Assembly (NCBI GenBank): GCA_020831895.1
Contig: JAFIFS010000033.1
Coordinates: forward strand, 1-53,542
Direction of reading: 5' to 3'
Length of the DNA stretch: 53,542 nucleotides
DNA from: Chromatiales bacterium
GTDB taxonomy: Bacteria > Pseudomonadota > Gammaproteobacteria > Steroidobacterales > GCA-2729495
Below the pieces are notes generated by a model. It was not told where the DNA came from and did not search any database. It saw only the letters and a program-made list of their open reading frames with translations. Position numbers and translations under genes: made by a program. Positions 9,542-20,508 of the stretch are shown here, piece after piece; the first letter of the stretch is position 1; every line of letters starts with the position of its first letter.

Positions 9542-11812
9542 TCAGGCCGCCCGGTTCGGGGCCAGGAACGCATTGAGGTGCGCGAGGAAGTCCCTGGCGG
9601 ACTTGAAGCCCACGAGCCGGAAGTTGCGCAGCTCCTCGCCCCTGGCGTCGAAGAAGATGATCGTCGGCGGGCCGATGATCCCGAAGCGCTGCATCAGCGC
9701 CTGGTCATCGGCATCCACGCGGGTGACGTCCGCCTTCAGCAGCAGCATCTGCGACATTGTCGTGGCCACTTCGGCGTCGGTGAACGTGAAACGCTCCATC
9801 TCCTTGCAGGAAATGCACCAGTCGGCGTAGAAGTCGAGCATCACCGGCGTGCCGCTGGCCCGGGCGGCAGCCAGCTCACGATCGAGGTCATCTACGGTCT
9901 TGATCATCCGGAACTGCGTCGCCGTCGCCGCGCTGGCAGGCAACCCGCTGCCGGGCAAGGCGGCGAAACGCAGCGGCTGCCAGGGGTTGTCGTTGCCGGC
10001 CAGTGCGCCGACCATCAGGGCGACGCCCCAGACCACGGAGACGACACCGAGTCCCTTGCCGAGCTGGCGGGCCGGTGGCGCATCACGCTCGAGGCCATGA
10101 AAGGCGCCGAGGAACACGCCGGCGATCACGGCCAGCACCGCCCACAGCGCCAGTGTGACCGGTCCCGGCAGTATGCGCTCCAGCATCCATACCGCCACGG
10201 CGAGCATCATCACGCCGAACAGTGCCTTGACCTTCTCCATCCAGGGCCCTGCCTTGGGCAGCAGCCTGCCGGCCGAGGTGCCCACGATCAGCAGCGGGAT
10301 CCCCATGCCGATGCTGAGGGCGAAGAGCGCGAGCGCACCGCGGGCCACGTCCCCGGCCTGCGCGATCACGGTCAGCGCCGCGACCAGCGGCGGGGTGACG
10401 CAGGCGCTGACCACCAGCGCCGAGATCAGGCCCATTACGGCCGCGCCCCAGTAGCTTCCGGACTGCTGGCGGCTACTGATGCTGTTGAGCCGGGTCTGCC
10501 AGGACGAAGGGACTTGCAGCTCGTAGAAGCCGAACATGGACAGCGCGAGCACCGAGAACAGGGCAGCGACCGCGATGATCACCCAGGGTTGCTGCAGTAC
10601 GCCCTGGACCTGCTGGCCGGCGGCGGCGAAGGCTGCGCCCGCCAGCGTGTAGGTCAGCGCCATGCCCATGACGAAGCTCAGCGACAGCAGGAAGGCGCGC
10701 CGCGTCGTCACGTCCGGACCCTGGCCGACGATGATGCGCGCCAGGATCGGCACCATTGGCAGCACGCAGGGGGTGAACGCGAGCAGCAGGCCCAGGCCGG
10801 TGAACAGCGCGACCATCGCCAGCAGGCTGCCGCCACTGATCAGTGCGGACAGGCGGTCCTGCTCCGACTGCATCGGGGCCCCACCGCCCGGGGGCGCCCA
10901 GCCCGGGTCACTCAGGTCAGCGGCCGGCAGCATCACGGTGAAGCTGCGCGTCATGGGCGGGTAGCAGATGCTGTCTTCCTTGCAGCCCTGCCAGGCCAGC
11001 TCGAAGTCGAACGCCGTCGCGTCCGGCGAGCGGCGCGACAATGGCACCTGCATCTCGACGGATTCGTAGAACACCAGCGTGTCGCCGAACTCCTCATCCC
11101 ACTTCGGCTCGCCCGGCGGCAGCTGCACGGCGCCGGGCTGCACGCTGCCGCTTGCGCTGCTGACGTTGAAGCCGTGACGGTACATGTAGTAGCCGTCGGC
11201 GATCGCGAAGCGGATGGCCAGGTTGAACGGGTCGCTGACCTCGATCTCCGGCCTGAAAGCCTCCTCGGGTGGCAGCGGTTCGCCTGGTGCGGCGCCAGCA
11301 CCTGCCAGCCACCCGGGCCGAGCCGGCGCTGCGGCGGCTGACGCCAGCCGGGCCGGCATGCTGACGGAAGTATCCCAGCGCTGAGGGGGATAGCACAGGC
11401 CGATGTCGGCGCAGCCCTGGGAGAGTACGGTCAGCTCGAGCCTGAACGAGCCGTCCGGCCGCTCCAGCACCGGGACTCGCACCTGGGCGGTGTCCCGGTA
11501 GATTTCCATCTTCCCGAACCACTCGTCTTCGTAGGGAATGCCGGGAGACAGCTCGGGCTCCCCAAGGCGCACGGAGGGCGAACGGCTCTCCAGGCCCATG
11601 CGGTCCCGGTACATGTAGTGTTCGGGCTCGATCGTCCAGCGCAGCAGGACGGCGTCGCCGGCAGGCTCGGCGGTAAAGCGGAACGCGGCCTCAGGGCGCA
11701 GCACCTCAGGCTGGGCTCCCACCAGGGGCGCAGCCGCGATCAGGCACAACAGTGCGGCCAGCCTGCGCAGGCCGCCCCGGATCAGGCCGGGCCGGTCGAG
11801 TCTTCTATCCAT
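9542..11812 (-). CDS. dsbD: Thiol:disulfide interchange protein DsbD with duplicated N-terminal domain
   Basis: DsbD moves electrons from cytoplasmic thioredoxin across the inner membrane to periplasmic thiol proteins. The 756 residues hold a signal peptide (1-33) and two successive nDsbD domains. The first has the CX5C pair C134/C140 in QGCADIGLCYPP, the second C277/C283 in QGCKEDSICYPP. An eight-helix core follows, with redox cysteines in AFTPCVLPMVP (C349) and SACVTPPL (C471), then a thioredoxin-like C-terminal domain with YADWCISCKEME (C666, C669). E. coli DsbD has one N-terminal domain and about 565 residues, so the extra length is the duplication. The 5' end overlaps cutA by 31 bases. 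Confidence 0.96.
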   Translation of the reverse strand: MDRRLDRPGLIRGGLRRLAALLCLIAAAPLVGAQPEVLRPEAAFRFTAEPAGDAVLLRWTIEPEHYMYRDRMGLESRSPSVRLGEPELSPGIPYEDEWFGKMEIYRDTAQVRVPVLERPDGSFRLELTVLSQGCADIGLCYPPQRWDTSVSMPARLASAAAAPARPGWLAGAGAAPGEPLPPEEAFRPEIEVSDPFNLAIRFAIADGYYMYRHGFNVSSASGSVQPGAVQLPPGEPKWDEEFGDTLVFYESVEMQVPLSRRSPDATAFDFELAWQGCKEDSICYPPMTRSFTVMLPAADLSDPGWAPPGGGAPMQSEQDRLSALISGGSLLAMVALFTGLGLLLAFTPCVLPMVPILARIIVGQGPDVTTRRAFLLSLSFVMGMALTYTLAGAAFAAAGQQVQGVLQQPWVIIAVAALFSVLALSMFGFYELQVPSSWQTRLNSISSRQQSGSYWGAAVMGLISALVVSACVTPPLVAALTVIAQAGDVARGALALFALSIGMGIPLLIVGTSAGRLLPKAGPWMEKVKALFGVMMLAVAVWMLERILPGPVTLALWAVLAVIAGVFLGAFHGLERDAPPARQLGKGLGVVSVVWGVALMVGALAGNDNPWQPLRFAALPGSGLPASAATATQFRMIKTVDDLDRELAAARASGTPVMLDFYADWCISCKEMERFTFTDAEVATTMSQMLLLKADVTRVDADDQALMQRFGIIGPPTIIFFDARGEELRNFRLVGFKSARDFLAHLNAFLAPNRAA

Positions 11813-12108
11813 TTCAGGTAAGCGGTGGATCCCTTGCTCAATGGGACTGCGATGATTTCCGGAAGTTCGTAAGGATGCAGCGCAGCAAGCCTGGCTTCGA
11901 GGGCCGGGTAGGCCTGCGCGGTGGTCTTGATCAAGAGCAGCTCCTCGGTCGCCCGGTCGACGTCACCCTGCCAGCGGAACAGGGATTCCACACCCGGCAC
12001 GCGATTGACGCACGCAGCGAGCCGCTCCGCTACGAGCGCGTTCGCAATTTCGACCGCCGTCACGTCATCGGGGCAGGCGCACAGAACCAGCAGGCAGCTT
12101 GCATTCAT
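11782..12108 (-). CDS. cutA: CutA1 divalent-ion tolerance family protein
   Basis: A 108-residue protein of the trimeric, ferredoxin-like CutA1 fold. It shows the family stretches ALVAERLAACVNRVPGVESLFRW, TEELLLIKTT, and the highly conserved LHPYELPEIIAVPL. CutA was linked to copper tolerance in E. coli, but its biochemical role is still unsettled. It starts at an ATG 155 bases from groES on the opposite strand and overlaps dsbD by 31 bases. The cutA-dsbD pair beside groESL is also found in enterobacteria. Confidence 0.95.
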   Translation of the reverse strand: MNASCLLVLCACPDDVTAVEIANALVAERLAACVNRVPGVESLFRWQGDVDRATEELLLIKTTAQAYPALEARLAALHPYELPEIIAVPLSKGSTAYLKWIEDSTGPA

Positions 12109-12152
12109 GAGTATCCATTATGTCAGTCGAGGGCGGGGGATACCCAACCCCT

Positions 12153-12207
12153 CTTGAAATCCGCCGCGCCGCCACTATCATTAGCAGCCGTCCACGTAGA
12201 GTGCTAA
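12153..12207 (+). promoter_or_regulatory. groESL promoter with CIRCE (HrcA) operator
   Basis: A -35 box TTGAAA (12154-12159) and a -10 box TATCAT (12176-12181) are 16 bases apart. CTTGAAA also fits a sigma-32 -35 element. Immediately downstream, 12181-12207 is a CIRCE-type inverted repeat: left arm TTAGCAgcC (seven of nine consensus bases), a nine-base spacer, and a perfect right arm GAGTGCTAA. CIRCE is bound by HrcA, so groESL is probably under repressor control and possibly sigma-32 control as well. The hrcA gene is not in this window. Confidence 0.85.
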
Positions 12208-12263
12208 CGACGACCGACCTGGTGTGCAGTGCAGCAGGCGGTCTTTTCCAGGAGTTGTTTGCC

Positions 12264-12554
12264 ATGAAAATCCGTCCCCTGCATGACCGGGTCATCATCA
12301 AGCGCGTCGAAGAGGAACGTACCTCTCCGGGCGGCATCGTGATCCCCGACACCGCCACCGAGAAGCCGATCCGTGGCGAAGTCATTGCCGTAGGCAAGGG
12401 CAAGCTGCTCGAGAGCGGCGACCTGCGCCCGCTGGACCTGAAGGTCGGCGACAAGGTGCTGTTCGGCAAGTACAGCGGTACCGAAGTCAAGGTCGAGGGC
12501 GAGGAATACCTCGTGATGAAGGAAGACGACATCATGGCGGTGATCGAGGGCTGA
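12264..12554 (+). CDS. groES: Co-chaperonin GroES
   Basis: GroES caps the GroEL ring and closes the folding chamber. From the ATG at 12264, preceded by AGGAG, the protein has 96 residues beginning [14 protein letters not shown]. It includes the mobile loop with [16 protein letters not shown] that contacts GroEL, and ends DDIMAVIEG. The frame is open further upstream, but the region before 12264 is promoter and operator. It is followed by groEL after 63 bases. Confidence 0.98.
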   Translation: MKIRPLHDRVIIKRVEEERTSPGGIVIPDTATEKPIRGEVIAVGKGKLLESGDLRPLDLKVGDKVLFGKYSGTEVKVEGEEYLVMKEDDIMAVIEG

Positions 12555-12596
12555 GCGCCCGCGGACCGTCCCGCCCTACCGGCAACCACTTTTTGA

Positions 12597-14243
<1,647 letters not shown>

Positions 14244-14270
14244 GTCGTCCGGAGCCCTGCTTCGACCGGA

Positions 14271-14302
14271 AGAGCCCCGCCTCGTGCGGGGCTCTTTCTT
14301 TT
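14271..14302 (+). terminator. Rho-independent terminator of groESL
   Basis: A perfect ten-base-pair stem, AGAGCCCCGC and GCGGGGCTCT, closes a five-base CTCGT loop and runs straight into a T-rich tract (TTCTTTT). It starts 27 bases after the groEL stop. Confidence 0.95.
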
Positions 14303-14352
14303 GCGCGGGCGCATGCCGCATCATGGTGCGCCGTTTCCGGTCCCGCCCGCTG

Positions 14353-17244
14353 ATGAACGAACAGGCCCGTCCTTTTCTGCCGCTGTCCGACCAGGATCTT
14401 CCGCAATGCCTGCGTGATGAGGTCACGCGCCAGCTGGCGGAGCTCCTGGCTGACGATGCGCTTGCCGCCTGCATCGATGCGCGCCCAGACGGCCTGCCAG
14501 CGCTGCGCAAGGTGGTTGCCTGCAGTCCGTATGCGGCGGAAGTCATCCGCCGTTACCCCGGCCTGCTGGTCAGTCTGGTCGACGAGGGGCTGCTGGACCG
14601 GCCGCTGGATCCGGGTGCGATCCGCGCCGAGATCGAGGCCGGACTGGCCGAGGAGGCGCCCGAGGCCGCCATACTCCGCCAGCTGCGCCTCGTCCGTCAC
14701 CGCCACCTGCTGCGAGTGATCTGGCGTGACCTGGTTGCCGGGACAGCGCCAGAGTGTTCGCTGGCTGACCTCTCGGCACTCGCCGACGACAGTATCCGCG
14801 TCGCCCTCGACCACGCTTCCACAGAGCTGCTCGCCCGCCATGGCACCCCGCGCGATGCGGATGGAGTCGAGGTCTCGATGGGCGTGGTCGCGATGGGCAA
14901 GCTCGGTGGAGGCGAGCTCAACTTCTCATCCGACGTCGACCTGGTTTTCGTGTACTCCGATGCAGGCGAGACTGACGGCCCGCGACCGCTGGCCAATGAG
15001 GAGTACTTTCGTCGTCTCGCCCAGCGCCTGATCGACCTCCTGGGGCGCAAGACCGCTGAGGGCTTCGTCTACCGTGTCGATGCGCGACTGCGGCCATTCG
15101 GTGACAGCGGGCCGCTGGCCCTGAGCCTGCCGGCGCTGGAGACCTATCTCGTGCGTCACGGCCGCGACTGGGAGCGCTACGCCTGGATCAAGGCGCGCGT
15201 GGTGAACGACTGGCCCGAAGCCGGCAGCCTGTACAAGGACGTGCTGCGGCCTTTCATCTACCGGCGCTACCTCGACTACGGCGTGTTTTCCTCCCTGCGC
15301 GAGATGAAGGCGCTGATCGAGGACGAAGTGCGCCGCGGCGACCTCGGCGACAACATCAAGCTCGGCGCAGGCGGCATACGCGAGGTCGAGTTCATTGCCC
15401 AGTCGATCCAGCTGGTCCGGGGGGGTACCCTCGCGGACCTGCGACAGGCCAGCCTGCTTCGCACGCTGGAAGAGCTGGCAAGGCATGGATGCCTGCCGGA
15501 TGCGGCTGTCTCTGAGCTCGGTTCCGCCTACCGCGTGCTCAGGCTGGCCGAGAACCGCATACAGGCGATGCATGACCGGCAGACGCACGAGTTGCCTGCC
15601 TCGCAGGAGGCGCGCGAGCGCCTCGTGCTTGCGATGGGCATGCCGGACTGGGCCACGCTGGAACGCGAACTGAACCACCAGCGCGAGCGCATTCACCGAC
15701 ATTTCCGCCAGGTGGTGTTCCGCGGCCAGGGGGAGAGCCCGGAGCTGCAGACGCCGGACCTGCTTGCCCGGGCCTGGTCCATTGCCGGGCAGCCGGCCGC
15801 CGAGGCGTTGCTGACCGAGGCCGGGTTCGCCGAGGCCGGTCTGGTAGGCGAGCGGCTGGCCAGCCTGCGCGGCAGCAGCCTTTACGCGCGGATGGACGAG
15901 ATCGGGCGCCAGCGCCTGGACGCGCTGGTACCCGCGCTGCTCCAGGTGGCCGCCAGCTGTGAGCAGCCGCTCGTCACCCTCGACAGCGTGCTTCGGATCA
16001 TCGAGGCCATCGGCAGGCGCTCGGCCTACTTCGCTCTGCTCAACGAGAACCCGGCCGCTCTGGAGCGGCTGGCCAGCCTGTGCACGATGAGCGACTTCTT
16101 GGTGAGCCAGCTTGCCCGGCACCCGCTGCTGCTCGACGAGCTGCTCGATCCGCGCGTGTTCCAGGATCCACCCGGACGCGAGGAGCTGGCAGCGGACCTG
16201 GCAGCGAGACGGTCCGCCGCGGGTGATGACATAGAGCAGCTGTTCAATGCGCTGCGCAACTTCCAGCAGGCAGCGACCTTCCGTATCGCCGTGACCGATC
16301 TCAGTGGCGCGCTGCCGCTGATGAAGGTCAGCGACCGGCTGACCGACATTGCCGAGCTCGTGCTGGAGGCTGCGCTTCAGATCGCATGGAGCGAGCTGGT
16401 CCAGCGTCACGGGAGACCCCTGTGCGAAATTGACGGGACAGTGCGGGCTGCAGAGTTCGGGATCGTTGCCTACGGCAAGCTGGGCGGCCTGGAGCTTGGC
16501 TATGGATCGGATCTCGACCTCGTGTTCCTGCACGACTCCGAAGGTGAGTCGCAGCTGACCGACGGCGAGAGGCCGCTCGACAACGGCATGTTCTTCGGCA
16601 GGCTGGCCCGGCGCATCATCAGCATCCTGACCCTGCCCACGCCGTCGGGCACGCTGTACGAGGTCGACGTCCGGCTGCGTCCTAGTGGCCGTTCCGGCCT
16701 CCTGGTCTCGAGCCTTGCCGCGTTCGAGCGCTATGAGTTCGAGGAGGCCTGGACCTGGGAGCACCAGGCGCTGCTGCGCGGTCGGGCAGTCGCAGGCAGT
16801 GCCCGGGTCGGCCGCGCCTTCGAAGCACTGCGGACCCGCGTGCTTTGCGAGGCCGTGCGCCGGGACACCTTGCGCGGCGACGTACTCAAGATGCGCGAGC
16901 GCATGCGCAGCGAGCTGCCGGCCGCACCGGCAGGGCGATTCGACATCAAGCAGGACCCAGGTGGCATCACGGACATCGAGTTCATCGTCCAGTACCTCGT
17001 GCTGGCGCATGGCGGTGATCACCCCAGGCTGACGCACTGGCCCGACAACATCCGCCAGCTCGAGGCTCTGGCCGACCACGGCCTGATCGCCGGCGAGCAG
17101 GCCGGGGTGCTGGCCGAGACGTACCGGGCCTACCGCCAGCGCCTGCATCGCCTGAAACTGGCCGGCGCCCCCGGACATGTCGATGATTCCGAGCTGCGTG
17201 AGGAGCGCGCCCGGGTCCGGTCCCTGTGGGATGAGCTGATATAA
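14353..17244 (+). CDS. glnE: Bifunctional glutamine synthetase adenylyltransferase / adenylyl-removing enzyme
   Basis: GlnE attaches AMP to glutamine synthetase, and removes it, in response to nitrogen status via PII. The protein (963 codons from the ATG at 14353) contains two nucleotidyltransferase domains. The N-terminal deadenylylase domain has GKLGGGELNFSSDVDL (from about residue 182). The C-terminal adenylyltransferase domain has GKLGGLELGYGSDLDL (from about 708). Helical linkers lie between and after them. Length is close to E. coli GlnE (946). Upstream starts at 14284 or 14323 are possible, but 14284 overlaps the groEL terminator. In Pseudomonas ilvE commonly follows glnE; here it does not. 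Confidence 0.96.
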   Translation: MNEQARPFLPLSDQDLPQCLRDEVTRQLAELLADDALAACIDARPDGLPALRKVVACSPYAAEVIRRYPGLLVSLVDEGLLDRPLDPGAIRAEIEAGLAEEAPEAAILRQLRLVRHRHLLRVIWRDLVAGTAPECSLADLSALADDSIRVALDHASTELLARHGTPRDADGVEVSMGVVAMGKLGGGELNFSSDVDLVFVYSDAGETDGPRPLANEEYFRRLAQRLIDLLGRKTAEGFVYRVDARLRPFGDSGPLALSLPALETYLVRHGRDWERYAWIKARVVNDWPEAGSLYKDVLRPFIYRRYLDYGVFSSLREMKALIEDEVRRGDLGDNIKLGAGGIREVEFIAQSIQLVRGGTLADLRQASLLRTLEELARHGCLPDAAVSELGSAYRVLRLAENRIQAMHDRQTHELPASQEARERLVLAMGMPDWATLERELNHQRERIHRHFRQVVFRGQGESPELQTPDLLARAWSIAGQPAAEALLTEAGFAEAGLVGERLASLRGSSLYARMDEIGRQRLDALVPALLQVAASCEQPLVTLDSVLRIIEAIGRRSAYFALLNENPAALERLASLCTMSDFLVSQLARHPLLLDELLDPRVFQDPPGREELAADLAARRSAAGDDIEQLFNALRNFQQAATFRIAVTDLSGALPLMKVSDRLTDIAELVLEAALQIAWSELVQRHGRPLCEIDGTVRAAEFGIVAYGKLGGLELGYGSDLDLVFLHDSEGESQLTDGERPLDNGMFFGRLARRIISILTLPTPSGTLYEVDVRLRPSGRSGLLVSSLAAFERYEFEEAWTWEHQALLRGRAVAGSARVGRAFEALRTRVLCEAVRRDTLRGDVLKMRERMRSELPAAPAGRFDIKQDPGGITDIEFIVQYLVLAHGGDHPRLTHWPDNIRQLEALADHGLIAGEQAGVLAETYRAYRQRLHRLKLAGAPGHVDDSELREERARVRSLWDELI

Positions 17245-17245
17245 T
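17237..17245 (+). promoter_or_regulatory. Extended -10 promoter element at the end of glnE
   Basis: TGATATAAT is a perfect extended -10 element (TGnTATAAT) straddling the glnE stop codon. No convincing -35 box is present, which extended -10 promoters tolerate. It would start transcription near 17252, just ahead of the zinc-finger gene and the LPS genes that follow. Confidence 0.5.
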
Positions 17246-17275
17246 CCGTCCTGGTTTCCAGCCGATGAACGGCAC

Positions 17276-17473
17276 GTGAAGGCAAGAGACGACACACTGA
17301 TCCCGGCCAACGCCGACAACCACTACGAGGTCCGCCGCGTGGACCTGCCGTTGTCCTGCCCTATGCCCGGGATGCGGCTGTGGAACTCCCATCCACGCGT
17401 CTACCTGCCTATCGAGGAGACCGGCAGTGCCCGCTGCCCCTACTGCAGCGCCAGCTATACTCTTGTCGACTGA
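17276..17473 (+). CDS. Small CHCC-type zinc-finger protein
   Basis: A 65-residue protein of the zf-CHCC family, related to the complex I accessory protein NDUFS6. Potential zinc ligands are Cys in LPLSCPMP, His in WNSHPRVYLP, and the CXXC of [10 protein letters not shown]. The DLPLSCP...GMRLWNSHPRVYLPI pattern is diagnostic. The start is a GTG at 17276. The role of the bacterial free-standing form is not established. Similar small genes often sit beside glnE, ilvE or LPS genes in gammaproteobacteria. The 3' end overlaps the glycosyltransferase frame by up to 47 bases. Confidence 0.85.
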   Translation: MKARDDTLIPANADNHYEVRRVDLPLSCPMPGMRLWNSHPRVYLPIEETGSARCPYCSASYTLVD

Positions 17474-18503
17474 CCGGCCGCTGGTCCACCTGAACCTTGC
17501 CGCTGGTTTTCGGGGCGGTGAACGGCAGACTGAGTTGCTGATTCGTGAGCTGTCCGCCGCTGGGTTGATACAGCGTCTGGTCGCCAGAGCCGGGGAGCCA
17601 CTCGCACGTCGTTGTGCAGGTATCCCGCGCTTGTCTGTTGCTGTGGTTCCTCATGGCGGCCTGCTTCGTGCCTTACCCCGACTGGCAGGCGCGTCACTGA
17701 TCCACGTGCATGAGGGCCGGTCAGTAAAGCTCGCCTGGCTCAACCGCGGACTGCGAGGCGCGCCATACCTGATCACGCGGCGGGTCCAGCAGGGTCCGGG
17801 TCGGCACTGGGTCAACCGGCAGGCCTACCGCGCGGCGGCCGCGCTGGTTGTTCTATCCAAGTCGATCGGCCGCTCCCTGGAGAGACTTGATCCCGGGCTG
17901 GACTATACCGTCATACCTAGTGCCCACAGTGATCTGGCGGTGGACCGGGCAGAAGCAGTACGGCTACGCTCGCGATTTGGGGGTGACTTTGTTGTCGGTC
18001 ATGTGGGCGCATTGATCGATGAACACAAAGGCCAGCAGCTGATCATCGAGCTGGCACGAAGGCAGCCGGGGATTGTCTTTGTGCTGGTGGGTTCCGGCAG
18101 GGACGAGCCCGTGCTTCGTAAGGCAGCAGCCCGGCTTGGGAATCTGCGGTTTGTTGGCCAGGTATCCAACGTGGGAGATTGTCTCGCTGCCTTTGACCTT
18201 TTCATATATCCGTCTCGCCACGAGGGCCTGGGGTCCATCCTTCTCGACGCCCTTAAACAGGGCTTGCCCGTGCTCGCCAGCGATGCTGGTGGTATCCCCG
18301 AGCTTATCGTCGACGGGCTCAACGGGCGTGTTGTCCCGGTCGGTGACGTGGATGCGCTTGAGCGTGCCCTGCTGGAACTGCATGATGATGACGAGCTGAG
18401 GGCGCGCATCTCTGATCGCAACCGCGAAGCCGCGCTTCATCATGGAGCCCGCACCATGGCTGAACGCTACATGGCCATCTACCAGAAGATTCTGGGTGGG
18501 TAG
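17427..18503 (+). CDS. GT4-type glycosyltransferase, probably for LPS core
   Basis: A 358-residue GT-B fold enzyme. The N-terminal half has [15 protein letters not shown], the glycine-rich acceptor loop. The C-terminal GT4 half has [25 protein letters not shown], and the nucleotide-sugar block [34 protein letters not shown] with the conserved EX7E pattern. Donor and acceptor sugars cannot be told from sequence; the setting beside hldD and waaF points to LPS core assembly. The start is uncertain: GTG 17427 overlaps the zinc-finger gene, while TTG 17463 would nearly remove the overlap. Its DNA is visibly richer in A/T at third positions than the neighbours, hinting at separate origin. Confidence 0.88.
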   Translation: MPAAPTAAPAILLSTDRPLVHLNLAAGFRGGERQTELLIRELSAAGLIQRLVARAGEPLARRCAGIPRLSVAVVPHGGLLRALPRLAGASLIHVHEGRSVKLAWLNRGLRGAPYLITRRVQQGPGRHWVNRQAYRAAAALVVLSKSIGRSLERLDPGLDYTVIPSAHSDLAVDRAEAVRLRSRFGGDFVVGHVGALIDEHKGQQLIIELARRQPGIVFVLVGSGRDEPVLRKAAARLGNLRFVGQVSNVGDCLAAFDLFIYPSRHEGLGSILLDALKQGLPVLASDAGGIPELIVDGLNGRVVPVGDVDALERALLELHDDDELRARISDRNREAALHHGARTMAERYMAIYQKILGG

Positions 18504-18520
18504 ACAAAGGACTCAGTAGC

Positions 18521-19477
18521 ATGATCATCGTAACCGGCGGCGCCGGGTTCATCGGGAGCAACCTGCTGCGTGCGCTGAACGCGCGCGGCGAGACGGACAT
18601 CCTCGTCGTCGACGACCTGCGCGATGGCCGCAAGATGCTGAACCTGACTGATGTCGAGATCGCCGACTACCTCGATCGCGATGACTTCCTGGCCCGGCTC
18701 AAGCCAGGAGCCTCCTTCGGGCGGCCCGTGCGCGCCGTGTTCCACCAAGGCGCCTGCACGGAGACCACCGAGTGGGATGGCCTGATGATGATGCGCGTCA
18801 ACTTCGAGTTCTCGCGCGTCCTCCTTCACTGGTGCGCGTCGGCCGAGGTGCCGCTGATCTATGCATCCTCGGCCTCTGTCTACGGATCCGGCCGTGAGTC
18901 CGCCATCGATCCGGCCAGCGAGCGGCCGATCAACGTCTATGCCTTCTCGAAGCTCATGTTCGACCGCTACCTGCGCCGGCAGCGTCCGGCTTTGCGCTCG
19001 CAGGTGGCGGGCATGCGCTACTTCAACGTCTACGGGCCGGGTGAGGCGCACAAGGGGGCGATGGCCAGTGTCGTCTGGCATTTCCATCGCCAGCTGCAAT
19101 CCGGAGACGAGCTGCGCCTCTTCGCAGGCAGTGACGGTTTCGCCGATGGGGAACAGAGACGCGACTTCATACATGTCGACGATGTCGTCGCAGTCAACCT
19201 GTGGCTCTACGACAACCCGGGCGTTTCCGGGATCTTCAATGTCGGCACGGGCGAGAGCCGCAGCTTCAACGACGTCGCACGGGCCATCATCGATTTCCAT
19301 GGCCGCGGCCGGATCCGGTACATCCCGTTCCCGGAGCACCTGGCCGGTAGCTACCAGAGCTTCACCGAGGCCGACCTGTCGGGACTGCGTGCGGCCGGAT
19401 ACAGCGCCGGGTTCCTCACCGTCGAGCAGGGTGTCCGCCGCTATCTGGAGGCGCTCACCGGGCGTCGTGGTGACTGA
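18521..19477 (+). CDS. hldD: ADP-L-glycero-D-manno-heptose 6-epimerase
   Basis: HldD makes ADP-L-glycero-beta-D-manno-heptose, the donor for the LPS inner core. The 318-residue SDR-type enzyme starts with the NADP-binding loop [15 protein letters not shown]. It has [13 protein letters not shown] and ASSASVYG, then a Tyr-X3-Lys catalytic pair in [12 protein letters not shown], the motif [13 protein letters not shown], and DFIHVDDVV. Length and motifs match E. coli HldD (310). It lies 17 bases after the glycosyltransferase gene and overlaps waaF, whose enzyme uses its product. Confidence 0.96.
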   Translation: MIIVTGGAGFIGSNLLRALNARGETDILVVDDLRDGRKMLNLTDVEIADYLDRDDFLARLKPGASFGRPVRAVFHQGACTETTEWDGLMMMRVNFEFSRVLLHWCASAEVPLIYASSASVYGSGRESAIDPASERPINVYAFSKLMFDRYLRRQRPALRSQVAGMRYFNVYGPGEAHKGAMASVVWHFHRQLQSGDELRLFAGSDGFADGEQRRDFIHVDDVVAVNLWLYDNPGVSGIFNVGTGESRSFNDVARAIIDFHGRGRIRYIPFPEHLAGSYQSFTEADLSGLRAAGYSAGFLTVEQGVRRYLEALTGRRGD

Positions 19478-20501
19478 GCCGGCCGAACGCATCCTGGTGA
19501 TCGGCCCTGCGTGGGTCGGCGACCTCGTGATGACCCAGGCGCTAGTCCAGGTGCTGCTCGACATCGCGCCCGGCCATCAGGTCGATCTTGTGGCCCCCGA
19601 CTGGGCCACGTCGCTGGTCGCGCGCATGCCCGGCGTCAGCCAGGGCTGGGCGCTGGCCGCCCGGCATGGTGAGCTCGGCCTTGCCATGCGCTGGCAGCTG
19701 GGCAGGAAGCTCCGCCATGAAGGCTACACGCGGGCGATCGTGGTGCCGCGCTCCTTCAAGTCGGCGCTGCTGCCGTGGTTCGCCGGTATCCCCCAGCGCA
19801 CCGGCTTCGCCACGGAGATGCGTTTCGGGGTGCTGAACGACCGTCGCCCGCTGGACCGGTCGCGGCTGGACCAGACGGTAAAGCGCCTCATTGCGCTCGG
19901 GTTGCCTGCCGGTGCACCGCTGCCGCCGGCGCCTGAGCCCCGCCTCGAGCGCGACGATCGCAACCTCGAACGCCTGCGTGCGGCGATCCCGCAGCTGGCT
20001 GCCGGGCCACTGGTCGCGCTGTTGCCCGGAGCGGCCCACGGGCCGGCCAAGCAGTGGCCCATCGGTCACTTCGCCGTGCTGGCGAGCCGACTGGCGGCCG
20101 CAGGTGCGATGATCCTCGTGATGGGCAGTGCCGGCGAGCGCGCGCTGGGGGAGGCGATCCTGACGGCAGCGCCTGAGCGCGTCGTGAACCTGTGCGGCCG
20201 GACCACGCTGGGTGATGCCGCAGACCTGCTGTCGATTGCCCGGGTGGCGGTCAGCAACGATTCCGGACTGATGCACGTGGCGGCGGCCGCCGGTGCCCAT
20301 GTCTGCGGTCTGTACGGGTCCAGCTCCCCGCGGTTCACGCCACCGCTGACGCCGAGGCGGACGATCTTCTGGCTTGGACTGGACTGCAGCCCCTGTTTCG
20401 AGCGGACCTGTCCGCTGGGCCACCTGCGCTGCCTGCGCGAGCTTTCGCCTGATGAGGTGTGGCTTGCGGTGGAGCCGCTGCTCGCTGACTCGGCAGCCTG
20501 A
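19467..20501 (+). CDS. waaF: ADP-heptose--LPS heptosyltransferase II (GT9)
   Basis: WaaF adds the second heptose to the LPS inner core. The protein (about 344 residues) starts at one of two consecutive GTG codons (19467 or 19470), overlapping hldD by 8-11 bases. It has the GT9 N-terminal signature [16 protein letters not shown], the ADP-heptose-binding segment [39 protein letters not shown], and a Cys-containing C-terminal stretch [18 protein letters not shown] much longer upstream frame exists but overlaps hldD entirely. Coupling to hldD by overlap fits shared function. Confidence 0.94.
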   Translation: MVTEPAERILVIGPAWVGDLVMTQALVQVLLDIAPGHQVDLVAPDWATSLVARMPGVSQGWALAARHGELGLAMRWQLGRKLRHEGYTRAIVVPRSFKSALLPWFAGIPQRTGFATEMRFGVLNDRRPLDRSRLDQTVKRLIALGLPAGAPLPPAPEPRLERDDRNLERLRAAIPQLAAGPLVALLPGAAHGPAKQWPIGHFAVLASRLAAAGAMILVMGSAGERALGEAILTAAPERVVNLCGRTTLGDAADLLSIARVAVSNDSGLMHVAAAAGAHVCGLYGSSSPRFTPPLTPRRTIFWLGLDCSPCFERTCPLGHLRCLRELSPDEVWLAVEPLLADSAA

Positions 20502-20508
20502 TCGGCAC

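Noticed and set aside
14926..17319. 797-residue open frame antisense to glnE
   Set aside because: A mirror frame of a well-supported gene; composition is low-complexity and there is no start context or motif.
17427..17473. Overlap of the zinc-finger and GT4 genes considered as a programmed frameshift fusion
   Set aside because: Both proteins have complete family profiles on their own, and no slippery sequence is evident at the overlap.
18861..19469. In-frame 5' extension of waaF through hldD
   Set aside because: The extension overlaps hldD fully; family alignment begins at the consecutive GTG codons at 19467/19470.
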